Source of the DNA: Streptomyces sp. NBC_00285
Lineage (GTDB): Bacteria; Actinomycetota; Actinomycetes; Streptomycetales; Streptomycetaceae
Length of the DNA stretch: 64,000 bases
Reading direction: 5' to 3'
Assembly: GCF_036174265.1 (NCBI RefSeq)
Contig: NZ_CP108055.1
Span: 1,178,001 to 1,242,000 of the forward strand
Below, piece by piece: positions 51,676 through 59,728 of this stretch (its first letter is position 1; every line of letters begins with the position of its first letter). A program made the position numbers and the translations under genes. The notes under the pieces are model-generated. The model did not search any database. It was not told the DNA's origin and saw only the letters and a list, made by a program, of their open reading frames with translations.

Positions 51676-51703
51676 AATGCGCTTGCATTGGATGCGTACG
51701 CAT
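51676..51703. promoter_or_regulatory. MarR operator region
   Basis: Two inverted repeats lie side by side between the divergent MarR and MFS genes: AATGCGCTTGCATT (51676-51689, arms of five) and the perfect palindrome ATGCGTACGCAT (51692-51703). TAGTGT at 51705-51710 is a possible -10, seven bases before the MFS ATG, so a bound repressor would block it directly. Confidence 0.7.
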
Positions 51704-51717
51704 GTAGTGTCCTCGGC

Positions 51718-53208
51718 ATGACCTCACCGCTCACCACCCCGGCGGCCGCGTCCTCAGCGGTCCGCTGGACACCCCGACTCTGGGGCACCCTGCTGGTGCT
51801 GTGCGCCGCGATGTTCCTGGACGCGCTGGACGTGTCGATGGTCGGCGTCGCACTGCCGTCCATAGGCGCCGACCTGGGCCTTTCCACCTCGACCCTGCAA
51901 TGGATCGTCAGCGGCTACATCCTCGGCTACGGCGGACTCCTGCTCCTGGGCGGCCGGGCCGCCGACCTCCTGGGCCGGCGTCAGGTCTTCCTGGTGGCCC
52001 TGGGCGTCTTCGCGGTCGCCTCGCTGCTGGGCGGCCTCGTCGACTCGGGCCCGCTGCTGATCGCCAGCCGTTTCATCAAGGGCCTGAGCGCGGCCTTCAC
52101 CGCACCGGCCGGCCTGTCCATCATCACCACGACCTTCGCCGAGGGACCGCTGCGCAACCGCGCCCTCTCCATCTACACCACCTGCGGCGCCACCGGGTAC
52201 TCGATGGGGCTCGTCTTCTCCGGCCTGCTCACGGAGGCCAGTTGGCGCTACACCATGCTGCTGCCCGCGCCCGTCGCCCTGATCGCCCTCGTCGTGGGCC
52301 TGCGGCTGCTGCCGCGCAGCGAGCGCGAGCGGAGCACCGGCGGGTACGACATCCCCGGGGCCATCCTCGGCACCTCCTCCATGCTGCTGCTGGTCTTCAC
52401 CGTCGTCGAAGCACCCCAAGCCGGCTGGGGCTCGGTCCGCACGATCGTGTCCTTCCTCGCCGTGGTCGCCCTGCTGACCGCGTTCGTGAGGGTCGAGCGG
52501 CGCAGCCCGAGTCCGCTGATCCGGCTCGGTGTGCTGCGCTCGGGTGCCCAAGTGCGGGCGCAGCTGGGGGCGTTGACGTTCCTCGGCAGTTACATCGGAT
52601 TCCAGTTCCTGGTCTCCCTCTACATGCAGCAACTGCTCGGCTGGTCGGCGCTGCACACCGCCCTGGCCTTCCTCCCCGCGGGCGCCCTGGTGGCGCTGTC
52701 CGCGACCAGGGTGGGCGCGGTCATCGACCGGTTCGGCACCCCGAGGCTGATCGTGGCCGGCTTCGCGCTGATGGTCGTCGGCTATCTGCTGTTCCTGCGC
52801 ATCGACCTCGACCCGGCCTACGCGGCGGTGATCCTGCCGACCATGCTGCTGGTCGGCGCCGCTTTCGCGCTGACCTTCCCGTCCCTCAACGTGCAGGCCA
52901 CCAACGGCGTCGCCGAGCACGAGCAGGGCATGGTCTCGGGTCTGCTCAACACCTCGGTCCAGGTGGGCGGCGCGCTCTTCCTCGCCGTGGTGACGGCGGT
53001 CCTGACCGCGAACACCCCCGCGGAGTCCGCGTCCCCGCAGGCCGTCCTCGACAGCTACGTGCCCGGCCTGACGGTGGTCACCGGTATCGCGGTCCTCGGT
53101 CTGCTGATCTCGCTCACGGGGCTGCGTGTCCGACGGCGGCGGCCGACCGTCGTGGTCGCCGGGTCCACCTCCCCGAAGGAGGCGGAGCGCGTGGTCGTGG
53201 GCGACTGA
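51718..53208 (+). CDS. DHA2-family MFS drug exporter
   Basis: A 496-residue major facilitator with about 14 helices, the DHA2 drug:H+ antiporter pattern. Motif A follows helix 2 (GGRAADLLGRRQVF) and motif C-like glycines are in helix 5 (GATGYSMGLVFSGLL). It starts LWGTLLVLCAAMFLDALDVSMVGVALPSIG, a typical first helix for EmrB/QacA-like exporters. The divergent MarR gene and its operator region indicate drug-inducible expression. The ATG at 51718 (MTSPLTT) lies seven bases after a -10 box; the in-frame start at 51688 is upstream of the promoter. A strong terminator follows. Confidence 0.94.
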   Translation: MTSPLTTPAAASSAVRWTPRLWGTLLVLCAAMFLDALDVSMVGVALPSIGADLGLSTSTLQWIVSGYILGYGGLLLLGGRAADLLGRRQVFLVALGVFAVASLLGGLVDSGPLLIASRFIKGLSAAFTAPAGLSIITTTFAEGPLRNRALSIYTTCGATGYSMGLVFSGLLTEASWRYTMLLPAPVALIALVVGLRLLPRSERERSTGGYDIPGAILGTSSMLLLVFTVVEAPQAGWGSVRTIVSFLAVVALLTAFVRVERRSPSPLIRLGVLRSGAQVRAQLGALTFLGSYIGFQFLVSLYMQQLLGWSALHTALAFLPAGALVALSATRVGAVIDRFGTPRLIVAGFALMVVGYLLFLRIDLDPAYAAVILPTMLLVGAAFALTFPSLNVQATNGVAEHEQGMVSGLLNTSVQVGGALFLAVVTAVLTANTPAESASPQAVLDSYVPGLTVVTGIAVLGLLISLTGLRVRRRRPTVVVAGSTSPKEAERVVVGD

Positions 53209-53232
53209 CGCGGCCGGGGGACGCGTTGCGTG

Positions 53233-53272
53233 CCGGGTGTCCGGTGGAGCCCTTGCTCCGCCGGACACCCGG
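53233..53272 (+). terminator. strong terminator after MFS exporter
   Basis: An 18-bp stem beginning CCGGGTGTCCGG (from 53233) and ending CCGGACACCCGG (to 53272), with a CCTT loop (53251-53254) and one G-T wobble. It starts 24 bp after the MFS stop. Confidence 0.8.
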
Positions 53273-53288
53273 CTGTGAGACTTCGGGG

Positions 53289-53576
53289 ATGGAGACCTAC
53301 GGGGGACGGCGTGACCAGGCCGAGCGGGATGCCATCACCGTCGAGATCGGATACGCGCTGTGCAGTGCGCTGTTCGCGGCGGCGGTGCTCTTCGGGGCCG
53401 TGGCCGGACCGGCGCTTTTGTTCGAACTGCCGGGCATGGTCGAGACGTTGCTGCTGCGCGTCGGAGCCGCGCTCGCACCCCTGCTCTTCCTCGCCCGGGT
53501 GATCAGCGTCCTGATGCGGTTCCGCCGGGAGGGCGATCAGCCCAGCCAGCCCGGCCGCACCAACCCCGACTCGTAG
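53289..53576 (+). CDS. DUF6332-like small membrane protein
   Basis: A 95-residue protein with two hydrophobic helices (about 20-45, IGYALCSALFAAAVLFGAV, and 52-75, LLLRVGAALAPLLFLARVI) and a basic, hydrophilic C-terminus. The start METYGGRRDQAERDAITVEIGYA matches, by memory, a conserved Streptomyces family (DUF6332). Function unknown. It begins 16 bp after a terminator, so it has its own promoter in that short gap or relies on read-through. Its last 40 bp overlap the end of the convergent response regulator gene. Confidence 0.7.
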   Translation: METYGGRRDQAERDAITVEIGYALCSALFAAAVLFGAVAGPALLFELPGMVETLLLRVGAALAPLLFLARVISVLMRFRREGDQPSQPGRTNPDS

Positions 53577-54202
53577 GCCAGCACGACGAGTTGGGCGCGA
53601 TCCCGGGCGCCCAGCTTCACCATCGTGCGGCTGACGTGGGTCTTGGCGGTGAGGGGGCTGACGACCAGGCGGCGGGCGATCTCCGCGTTGGACAGGCCGA
53701 TGCCGACCAGGGCCATCACCTCCCGTTCCCGCTCGGTGAGTTCGGCGAGGGCACCCTCGGCCGCGGGCTCCTTGGAGCGGGCCGCGAACTCGGCGATGAG
53801 ACGGCGGGTCACACCCGGCGAGAGAAGCGCGTCACCGTCGACCACGGCCCGTACGGCGCGCAGGAGTTCCTCCGGCTCGGTGTCCTTGACCAGGAAACCG
53901 GAGGCGCCGGCACGGATCGCCTCGAAGACGTACTCGTCCAGTTCGAAGGTGGTGAGCATGACCACCCGAACTTCGCACAGAGCGGCGTCCCCGGTGATGC
54001 GCCGGGTCGCGGCGAGGCCGTCGAGCAGGGGCATGCGGATGTCCATCAGCACGATGTCCGGCCGCAGTTCGCGCACCTTCCCGACCGCCTCCTCACCATC
54101 GGCGGCCTCCCCGGCCACCTCGATGTCCGGCTGCGCGTCCAGCAGCGCGCGGAAGCCGGCACGCACGAGCGACTGGTCGTCGGCGAGCAGTACGCGGATC
54201 AC
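53537..54202 (-). CDS. two-component response regulator, NarL/LuxR type
   Basis: A 221-residue DNA-binding response regulator. The receiver domain is at about 1-120 (VLLADDQ acidic pocket; phosphoacceptor Asp54 in LMDIRMPL; Thr in MLTTFE; Lys in FLVKDTEP). A LuxR-type helix-turn-helix lies at about 155-215 (LTEREREVMALVGIGLSNAEIARRL). The GTG start at 54202 overlaps the stop of the histidine kinase gene as GTGA, so the pair is translationally coupled. Targets are unknown; no transporter or enzyme gene is in the same operon. Confidence 0.95.
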   Translation of the reverse strand: MIRVLLADDQSLVRAGFRALLDAQPDIEVAGEAADGEEAVGKVRELRPDIVLMDIRMPLLDGLAATRRITGDAALCEVRVVMLTTFELDEYVFEAIRAGASGFLVKDTEPEELLRAVRAVVDGDALLSPGVTRRLIAEFAARSKEPAAEGALAELTEREREVMALVGIGLSNAEIARRLVVSPLTAKTHVSRTMVKLGARDRAQLVVLAYESGLVRPGWLG

Positions 54203-55437
54203 CGGTCGTCCTCCTTGGCCTTCACCTTGAGCGGCAGTACGGCGAGCACCCGGAACCCTCCGTCGGGACGCGGCCCCGCCTCGATCGTGCCACCTAGTGC
54301 GGCGGCCCGCTCCCGCATTCCGGCCAGGCCGTTGCCGCTGCCGCCCGCGTCGGCGCCGGTCACCGGTCCGTCGTCGTCGATACGGAGCCGCAACGCACCG
54401 TCGCGCCGATCGAGCCGCACGCGCGCGTGCCGGGATCCCGAGTGCCGTACGACATTGGTGAGCGCCTCCTGGACGATCCGGAAGGCGGCGAGGTCCGCGC
54501 CGGGCGGCAGTGTCGGGGCCGTTCCCTCCACCTCGACCGTCAGGCCCGCGCCCGCCGCCTGTGACACCAGTTCGGGCAGCCGGTCGAGGCCCGGCGCGGG
54601 GGCGCGCGGCGCGTCGCCCGGGGTGCGCAGGGTGTCGAGCACCTGGCGTACCTCGCCGAGCGCCTCCTTGCTGGCGGCCTTGATGGTGGTGAGCGCGGTG
54701 CGGGCCTGTTCGGGGTCGGTGTCGAGAAGGGCGAGGCCGACGCCGGCCTGGACGTTGATGACGGAGATGCTGTGGGCGAGCACGTCGTGCAGTTCGCGGG
54801 CGATGCGCAGCCGCTCCTCGTCGGCGCGCCGCTGCGCGGCCCGGGCCCGCTCGGCGCGCTCCCGGGCCCACTGTTCCCGCCGGGTCCGGGCCAGCTCCGA
54901 CAGGGCGACGATCGCGACGACCCAGGCGGCGATCACGCCTTCCTGCCCCCAGGGTGCGGCCGGGTCCTGGGACGGCGGCAGCCACCGGTAGAGCCAGTGC
55001 GCCACCAGGACATGCCCGGCCCAGAGCATTCCGAGGGCGGCCCAGGCCTCCCTGCGGTGCCCGGCGACGACGGCGCTGAAACAAGCGAGGGCGACGGTCA
55101 GGAAGACGGGCCCGTAGGGATACCCGGCCCCGAGGTACAGCATCGCGGCAGCCGCCGTACCGAAGGCGACGAGCACCGGCCGCCGGTGACGCCACAGCAA
55201 CAGCCCCGATCCGATCACCAGCAGGGCCCGCGCGAACGGATCGAGGGCGGCCCGCTCGCCGATCTGCTGCTGGGCCGCGTAGTTCGATCCCCCGAGCACG
55301 AAGAACGTGAGCAGCAGCGTGGATGCCCACGGCCACCGGGCCGCCCGCTCCGGGTCACCCGAGCGCGTCCACCACGGCGGCCCCTGCCGCCACCTTCGCG
55401 GGTGCCCGGCCCCGCGTACGCGCTGCTCACCGTCCAT
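54199..55437 (-). CDS. sensor histidine kinase, HisKA_3 type
   Basis: A 412-residue membrane sensor kinase. About five to six hydrophobic helices occupy residues 35-180 (STLLLTFFVLGG, ALLVIGSGLLLW, VFLTVALACFSAVVAG, GVIAAWVVAIVALS) with little outside the membrane, so it probably senses a signal in the membrane. The HisKA_3 dimerisation helix has the phospho-histidine in ELHDVLAHSISV (about 218), and the ATPase domain shows EALTNVVRHSG and GNGLAGMRERAAALGG. It pairs with the response regulator downstream through a four-base overlap. I use ATG at 55437 (MDGEQRV); GTG at 55446 is an alternative. Confidence 0.95.
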   Translation of the reverse strand: MDGEQRVRGAGHPRRWRQGPPWWTRSGDPERAARWPWASTLLLTFFVLGGSNYAAQQQIGERAALDPFARALLVIGSGLLLWRHRRPVLVAFGTAAAAMLYLGAGYPYGPVFLTVALACFSAVVAGHRREAWAALGMLWAGHVLVAHWLYRWLPPSQDPAAPWGQEGVIAAWVVAIVALSELARTRREQWARERAERARAAQRRADEERLRIARELHDVLAHSISVINVQAGVGLALLDTDPEQARTALTTIKAASKEALGEVRQVLDTLRTPGDAPRAPAPGLDRLPELVSQAAGAGLTVEVEGTAPTLPPGADLAAFRIVQEALTNVVRHSGSRHARVRLDRRDGALRLRIDDDGPVTGADAGGSGNGLAGMRERAAALGGTIEAGPRPDGGFRVLAVLPLKVKAKEDDR

Positions 55438-55519
55438 GAAAGCCACGCTAGACGCCCCGGCCGGGGCCGGGCGTCACCCGGGCGTGGTGGTCACCTGTAC
55501 TCCCCGTGAAGTACGCCGG

Positions 55520-56215
55520 TCACCGCTGTCGCAGCCCCACGCTCCGCCCCAGTTGCCGCACCGCGTGCCGGAAGAACGGTTCCCGCTCCTCCACGACCCG
55601 GTTGAACTGCCCGAAGAGCTCGAAGCCGATCAGGCCGAAGAGCTGGGCCCAGGCAGCCACAAGGGGCGCGGCCACCTCGGACGGCAGGTCGGGAGCGAGG
55701 TCGGCGGCGATGCGGGAGGACTCCGCCCGGAGGTCTTCGGGAGCCGGGGGCAGCTCCGCGAGGCCCGGGCTCTGGTGGGCGTCGCGCACGATGCCGATCA
55801 GGAGGAGGCCGACGCGGGCGGCGGGCGGGACGGTGGTCTGCGGTGCGGTGTAGCCGGGGACGGGAGAGCCGTAGATCAGGGCGTACTCGTGCGGATGGTC
55901 GAGCGACCAGCGGCGCACGGAGTCGCATGTGGCGACCCAGCGCTCCAGCGGGCCCGCTCCGGCGGCACTCTCGTGCGCGTGTTCCGCGCTCTCGCCCAGG
56001 GAGTCGTACGCGTCGATGATCAGCGCGGTGAGCAGGTCGTCGCGGCTGGGGAAGTAGCGGTACAGCGCCGAGGAGACCATCCCCAGCTCACGCGCCACGG
56101 CCCTCAGGGAGAGCTTCGCCGCGCCCTCCGCCACGAGCTGCCGGCGCGCCTCGTCCTTGATGGCTGCGGTGACTTCGATCCGGGCGCGGGCCCGGGCGCC
56201 TTGTGTGGTGCTCAT
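55520..56215 (-). CDS. TetR family regulator (WHG-domain type)
   Basis: A 231-residue repressor. The helix-turn-helix is at about 20-65 (KLSLRAVARELGMVSSALYRYFPSRDDLL). The C-terminal half has the pattern of TetR proteins with a WHG domain (ALIYGSPVPGY; AWAQLFGLIGFELFGQF). Divergent from a Ddn-like F420-type reductase gene. Two identical 18-bp repeats in the gap, each with an internal inverted repeat, are its probable binding sites. It therefore likely represses itself and the reductase. Confidence 0.94.
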   Translation of the reverse strand: MSTTQGARARARIEVTAAIKDEARRQLVAEGAAKLSLRAVARELGMVSSALYRYFPSRDDLLTALIIDAYDSLGESAEHAHESAAGAGPLERWVATCDSVRRWSLDHPHEYALIYGSPVPGYTAPQTTVPPAARVGLLLIGIVRDAHQSPGLAELPPAPEDLRAESSRIAADLAPDLPSEVAAPLVAAWAQLFGLIGFELFGQFNRVVEEREPFFRHAVRQLGRSVGLRQR

Positions 56216-56252
56216 GCGGGCCAGTCTCCCACAGAAGCAGATCAGTGCACAT

Positions 56253-56270
56253 AATCGAGAGCACCGCTCT
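56253..56270. promoter_or_regulatory. TetR operator copy 1
   Basis: AATCGAGAGCACCGCTCT, containing AGAGC-ACC-GCTCT, 38 bp from the TetR start. An identical 18-bp copy lies 58 bp further along. Confidence 0.75.
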
Positions 56271-56310
56271 TGCTTTGGTCGGCCGATCCATGCAGACTGA
56301 TGCCAGACGA

Positions 56311-56328
56311 AATCGAGAGCACCGCTCT
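56311..56328. promoter_or_regulatory. TetR operator copy 2
   Basis: Identical 18-bp copy of AATCGAGAGCACCGCTCT; with the next base it completes the longer inverted repeat GAGAGC-ACC-GCTCTC. It lies 21 bp before the reductase start, where it would block transcription or its early elongation. Confidence 0.75.
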
Positions 56329-56349
56329 CTCAATCCGATGGGGGTCACC

Positions 56350-56799
56350 ATGTCGTCGCCTTACTACCTCAAGGGCAGTCCGCTCACCGTCCGCTTCAAC
56401 AGCGTCATCGGCTGGCTGGCCCGGCACGGATTCAGCCTGGCCGGCACCGCTGAGCTGTCGGTGCGCGGCCGCAAGAGCGGCCAGATGCAGCGGGTGCCGG
56501 TCAACCCGCACACGTACGAGGGCGAGCAGTACCTGGTCTCGGCACGCGGCCACTCTCAGTGGGTGCGCAACATGCGCGCCGCCGGCGGCGGGGAGCTGCG
56601 GGTCGGCCGCAAGGTCCGGGAGTTCACGGTGGTGGAGCTCTCGGACGAGGAGAAGCTCCCGATCCTGCGGACCTATCTGAAGAAGTGGGGCTGGGAGGTC
56701 AACCAGTACTTCCAGGGCGTGACCGTCAAATCCTCCGACGAGGAGATCATCGCCGCCGCGCCCGACCACCCCGTGTTCCGGTTCGCGGTCAAGCCGTAG
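56350..56799 (+). CDS. deazaflavin (F420)-dependent nitroreductase family protein
   Basis: A 149-residue split-barrel protein of the Ddn family, which uses reduced cofactor F420 to reduce quinones, nitroaromatics or other unsaturated compounds. Typical pieces are LSVRGRKSGQMQRVPVNP, YLVSARGHSQWVRNMRAAG and GELRVGRKVREF. The start is uncertain: ATG at 56350 (MSSPYYL) follows a GGGGG stretch, while ATG at 56338 would add MGVT and has no ribosome site. Divergent from a TetR repressor with two operator copies between, so it is likely induced by a small molecule. Substrate unknown. Confidence 0.88.
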   Translation: MSSPYYLKGSPLTVRFNSVIGWLARHGFSLAGTAELSVRGRKSGQMQRVPVNPHTYEGEQYLVSARGHSQWVRNMRAAGGGELRVGRKVREFTVVELSDEEKLPILRTYLKKWGWEVNQYFQGVTVKSSDEEIIAAAPDHPVFRFAVKP

Positions 56800-56803
56800 G
56801 TGC

Positions 56804-58105
56804 TCAGGAGGTGCTCTCGCCGCCCGCCCCACGCTCGCCGGGACGCGGGTCCAGCGCGGCCAGCGCCCGCTGGGCCAGCGGCCGGCCACGGACGAGCTCA
56901 CCCAGCGTGGTCGAGCCCTGGGTGATCTCCTTGAACGCGTTCCACGCGGGCCGGAAACCCGTCAGCGCCGCGTGGAACAGACCGGGACGGCGTTCGAAGG
57001 CGGTCAGCATCCGCTTGCCGACGCTCATCTCGACACCGAGGCCCGCCTTGATGGCGAACGCGTAGTTCAGTGCCTGGCGCCGGGTGTCCACCGCGTCGTG
57101 GGCCTCCGCGATCCGAACCGCCCACTCCCCCGCGAGCCGCCCGGAGCGCAGCGCGAAGGAGATGCCCTCGCGGGTCCACGGCTCCAGCAGCCCCGCGGCG
57201 TCACCGCACACCAGCACCCGCCCGCGCGAGAGCGGCGAGTCGTCGGCACGGCAGCGGGTCAAGTGGCCCGAGGAGATGCTCGGTTCGAACCCGGCGAGCC
57301 CGAGCCGCCCGATGAAGTCCTCCAAGTACCGCTTGGTGGCCGCGCCTTCACCGCGCGCCGAGATCACCCCGACGGTCAGGGTGTCCCCCTTGGGGAAGAC
57401 CCAGCCGTAACTGCCGGGCATCGGGCCCCAGTCGATGAGGACCCGCCCCTTCCAGTCCTCGGCGACGGTCTCCGGCACCGGGATCTCCGCCTCAAGGCCG
57501 AGGTCGACCTGGTCGAGCTTCACCCCGACATGCGCCCCTATCCGGCTGGCGCTGCCGTCGGCCCCCACGACGGCCCGCGCGAGCAGCGTCTCGCCGCCCT
57601 GCAGGACCACCGCGACCGTACGCCGGTCCGGAACCGTCGAACCGTGCTGCTCCACACGCTGGACGGTGACGCCGGTCCGGAGCTCGGCGCCCGCCTTCTG
57701 CGCGTGCTCGACGAGTTGCTGGTCGAACTCGGGCCGGTTGATCAGCCCGAACAGCATCTGCCGGGAACGCCGGGTGCGGGTGAAGCGGCCGTTGTTCGAG
57801 AAGGTCACCGCGTGCACCCGGTCCCGGAAGGGCAGCTCGAAGCCGGGCGGCAACGAGTCCCGCGAGGGGCCGATGATGCCACCGCCGCACGTTTTGTACC
57901 GCGGCAGCTCGGCCTTCTCCAGCAACAGCACGCGCCGTCCCGCGACCGCCGCCGCGTACGCGGCCGAGGCCCCCGCGGGTCCCGCGCCCACGACGACGAC
58001 GTCCCACACCCGCTGTGCGTCGTCCTGCACGTCGTCGTCCCGCATGCCGTCGTCCTGCACGCCGTCCGCCGAAGGGTCGTCCGCCGAAGAGTTCTCGCTG
58101 CTCAC
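56804..58105 (-). CDS. geranylgeranyl reductase family FAD flavoprotein
   Basis: A 433-residue FAD-dependent oxidoreductase. The FAD fold is at about 36-65 (VWDVVVVGAGPAGASAAYAAAVAGRRVLLLEK), then the signature PRYKTCGGGI, VVGADGSASRIG near 175, and the GD motif GDAAGLLEPWTREGISFALRSG near 285. These features define the geranylgeranyl reductase/digeranylgeranylglycerophospholipid reductase group; in Streptomyces such enzymes saturate isoprenoid chains of menaquinone or other lipids. An Asp-rich N-terminal stretch of about 30 residues (DDGMRDDDVQDDAQ) is not conserved. The GTG at 58105 is preferred over a GTG at 58141; neither has a good ribosome site. It ends four bases after the convergent Ddn-like gene. 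Confidence 0.9.
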   Translation of the reverse strand: MSSENSSADDPSADGVQDDGMRDDDVQDDAQRVWDVVVVGAGPAGASAAYAAAVAGRRVLLLEKAELPRYKTCGGGIIGPSRDSLPPGFELPFRDRVHAVTFSNNGRFTRTRRSRQMLFGLINRPEFDQQLVEHAQKAGAELRTGVTVQRVEQHGSTVPDRRTVAVVLQGGETLLARAVVGADGSASRIGAHVGVKLDQVDLGLEAEIPVPETVAEDWKGRVLIDWGPMPGSYGWVFPKGDTLTVGVISARGEGAATKRYLEDFIGRLGLAGFEPSISSGHLTRCRADDSPLSRGRVLVCGDAAGLLEPWTREGISFALRSGRLAGEWAVRIAEAHDAVDTRRQALNYAFAIKAGLGVEMSVGKRMLTAFERRPGLFHAALTGFRPAWNAFKEITQGSTTLGELVRGRPLAQRALAALDPRPGERGAGGESTS

Positions 58106-58238
58106 GATGGTCTGCTGCTCCCGATCAAGCCTTTGCCGCACCTGTCTCCCGCATCCTACGGCGGGCCCGCCCCCACACCACTGTGGGAGGATCTACGGCA
58201 CTCACAGGTACAACGTCGCACCCACAAGGAGCGTGCCC

Positions 58239-59594
58239 ATGTCGTCGAATCCGGTCGCCGAGACCGTCGCCTCGCTGATGCCCGGGGCGCGGGCGGAGCT
58301 CACCGAACTGGTGGCGTTCAGGTCGGTGGCGGACTTCGACCAGTTCCCGAGGAGCGAGAGCGAGGCCGCCGCCCGCTGGGTCGCGGACGCGCTCACCGCC
58401 GAGGGATTCCAGGACGTGGCCCTGCTCGACACCCCGGACGGCACCCAGTCGGTGTACGGCTTTCTGCCCGGCCCCGAGGGCGCGAAGACCGTCCTGCTCT
58501 ACGCCCACTACGACGTGCAGCCGCCGCTGGACGAGGCCGCCTGGACGACCCCGCCGTTCGAACTCACCGAGCGCGACGGCCGCTGGTACGGGCGCGGGGC
58601 CGCCGACTGCAAGGGCGGTGTGATCATGCACCTGCTCGCGCTGCGCGCCCTCAAGGCGAACGGCGGGGTCCCGGTCCACGTCAAGTTCATCGCCGAGGGC
58701 TCCGAGGAGCAGGGCACGGGCGGTCTGGAGCGGTACGCCGAGGCGCACCCCGGGCTGCTGGAGGCGGACACCGTCGTCATCGGCGACGCGGGCAACTTCC
58801 GTACCGGTCTGCCGACGGTCACCGCGACCCTGCGCGGCATGACGATGATGCGCGTCCAGGTCGACACCCTGGAGGGCAACCTCCACTCGGGTCAGTTCGG
58901 CGGCGCCGCCCCGGACGCGCTGGCCGCGCTGATCCGCGTACTGGACTCGCTGCGCGCGAAGGACGGCTCGACCACGATCGACGGCCTGACGCCGGGAGCG
59001 GCCTGGGACGGCCTCCAGTACGACGAGGAGCAGTTCCGCAAGGACGCCAGGGTGCTGGACGGCGTCGAGCTGATCGGCTCCGGCACGGTCGCCGACCGCA
59101 TCTGGTCCGGCCCCGCCGTCACGGTTCTCGGCATCGACTGCCCGCCGGTCGTCGGCGCCACCCCGTCCGTGCAGGCGAGCGCACGCGCCCTGGTCAGCCT
59201 GCGGGTGCCGCCGGGCATCGACGCGGCCGAGGCGACCGGGCGACTGCGGGCCCACCTGGAGACGCACACCCCGTGGGGTGCGCGGGTGAGCACCGAACAG
59301 ATCGGCCAGGGCCAGCCGTTCAGCGCGGACACCACCAGCCCGGCGTACGCGGCGATGGCCGACGCGATGGCCGTGGCCTACCCGGGCCAGGAGATGCAGT
59401 ACGCCGGCCAGGGCGGCTCGATCCCCCTGTGCAACACCCTCGCCGCCCTCTACCCGCAGGCCGAGATCCTCCTCATCGGGCTGAGCGAGCCGGAGGCCCG
59501 GATCCACGCCGTGGACGAGAGCGTGTCCCCGCAGGAGCTGGAGCGCCTGGCGGTGACGGAAGCCCTGTTCCTGCGCAACTACGCGGGGGGCTGA
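58239..59594 (+). CDS. M20 family metallopeptidase (dipeptidase)
   Basis: A 451-residue zinc exopeptidase of the M20 clan. Metal-site motifs are present: YAHYDVQPP (His-x-Asp), GRGAADCKGG (bridging Asp), EGSEEQGTGGL (catalytic Glu and a metal Glu), GDAGN and the late His in EARIHAVDESV. A dimerisation domain interrupts the catalytic one at about 190-310 and holds the conserved GNLHSGQFGG. Related enzymes cut dipeptides. AAGGAG lies before the ATG at 58239. A clear terminator follows, so it is monocistronic. Confidence 0.94.
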   Translation: MSSNPVAETVASLMPGARAELTELVAFRSVADFDQFPRSESEAAARWVADALTAEGFQDVALLDTPDGTQSVYGFLPGPEGAKTVLLYAHYDVQPPLDEAAWTTPPFELTERDGRWYGRGAADCKGGVIMHLLALRALKANGGVPVHVKFIAEGSEEQGTGGLERYAEAHPGLLEADTVVIGDAGNFRTGLPTVTATLRGMTMMRVQVDTLEGNLHSGQFGGAAPDALAALIRVLDSLRAKDGSTTIDGLTPGAAWDGLQYDEEQFRKDARVLDGVELIGSGTVADRIWSGPAVTVLGIDCPPVVGATPSVQASARALVSLRVPPGIDAAEATGRLRAHLETHTPWGARVSTEQIGQGQPFSADTTSPAYAAMADAMAVAYPGQEMQYAGQGGSIPLCNTLAALYPQAEILLIGLSEPEARIHAVDESVSPQELERLAVTEALFLRNYAGG

Positions 59595-59668
59595 GCCGAC
59601 GGGGCGAGGGTGGTGGACGCGGTGTTCCCCGCCGACCGGGCTCAATCCCCTTGCTCGTCCGAGAAGTT

Positions 59669-59700
59669 GGCGGCACCCGGGCCGGACGCCGGGTGCCGCC
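59669..59700 (+). terminator. terminator after M20 peptidase gene
   Basis: A perfect 12-bp stem, GGCGGCACCCGG (59669-59680) and CCGGGTGCCGCC (59689-59700), with an 8-nt loop, 74 bp after the M20 stop and 28 bp before the next gene. Confidence 0.65.
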
Positions 59701-59728
59701 GCGGCCATGGCGGGCCGATCATGGGTCC

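Noticed and set aside
58015..58105. Repeated GTCGTCCTGCACG-like units at the start of the flavoprotein gene
   Set aside because: Short imperfect Asp-codon repetition giving an acidic N-terminus; not a CRISPR or regulatory repeat.
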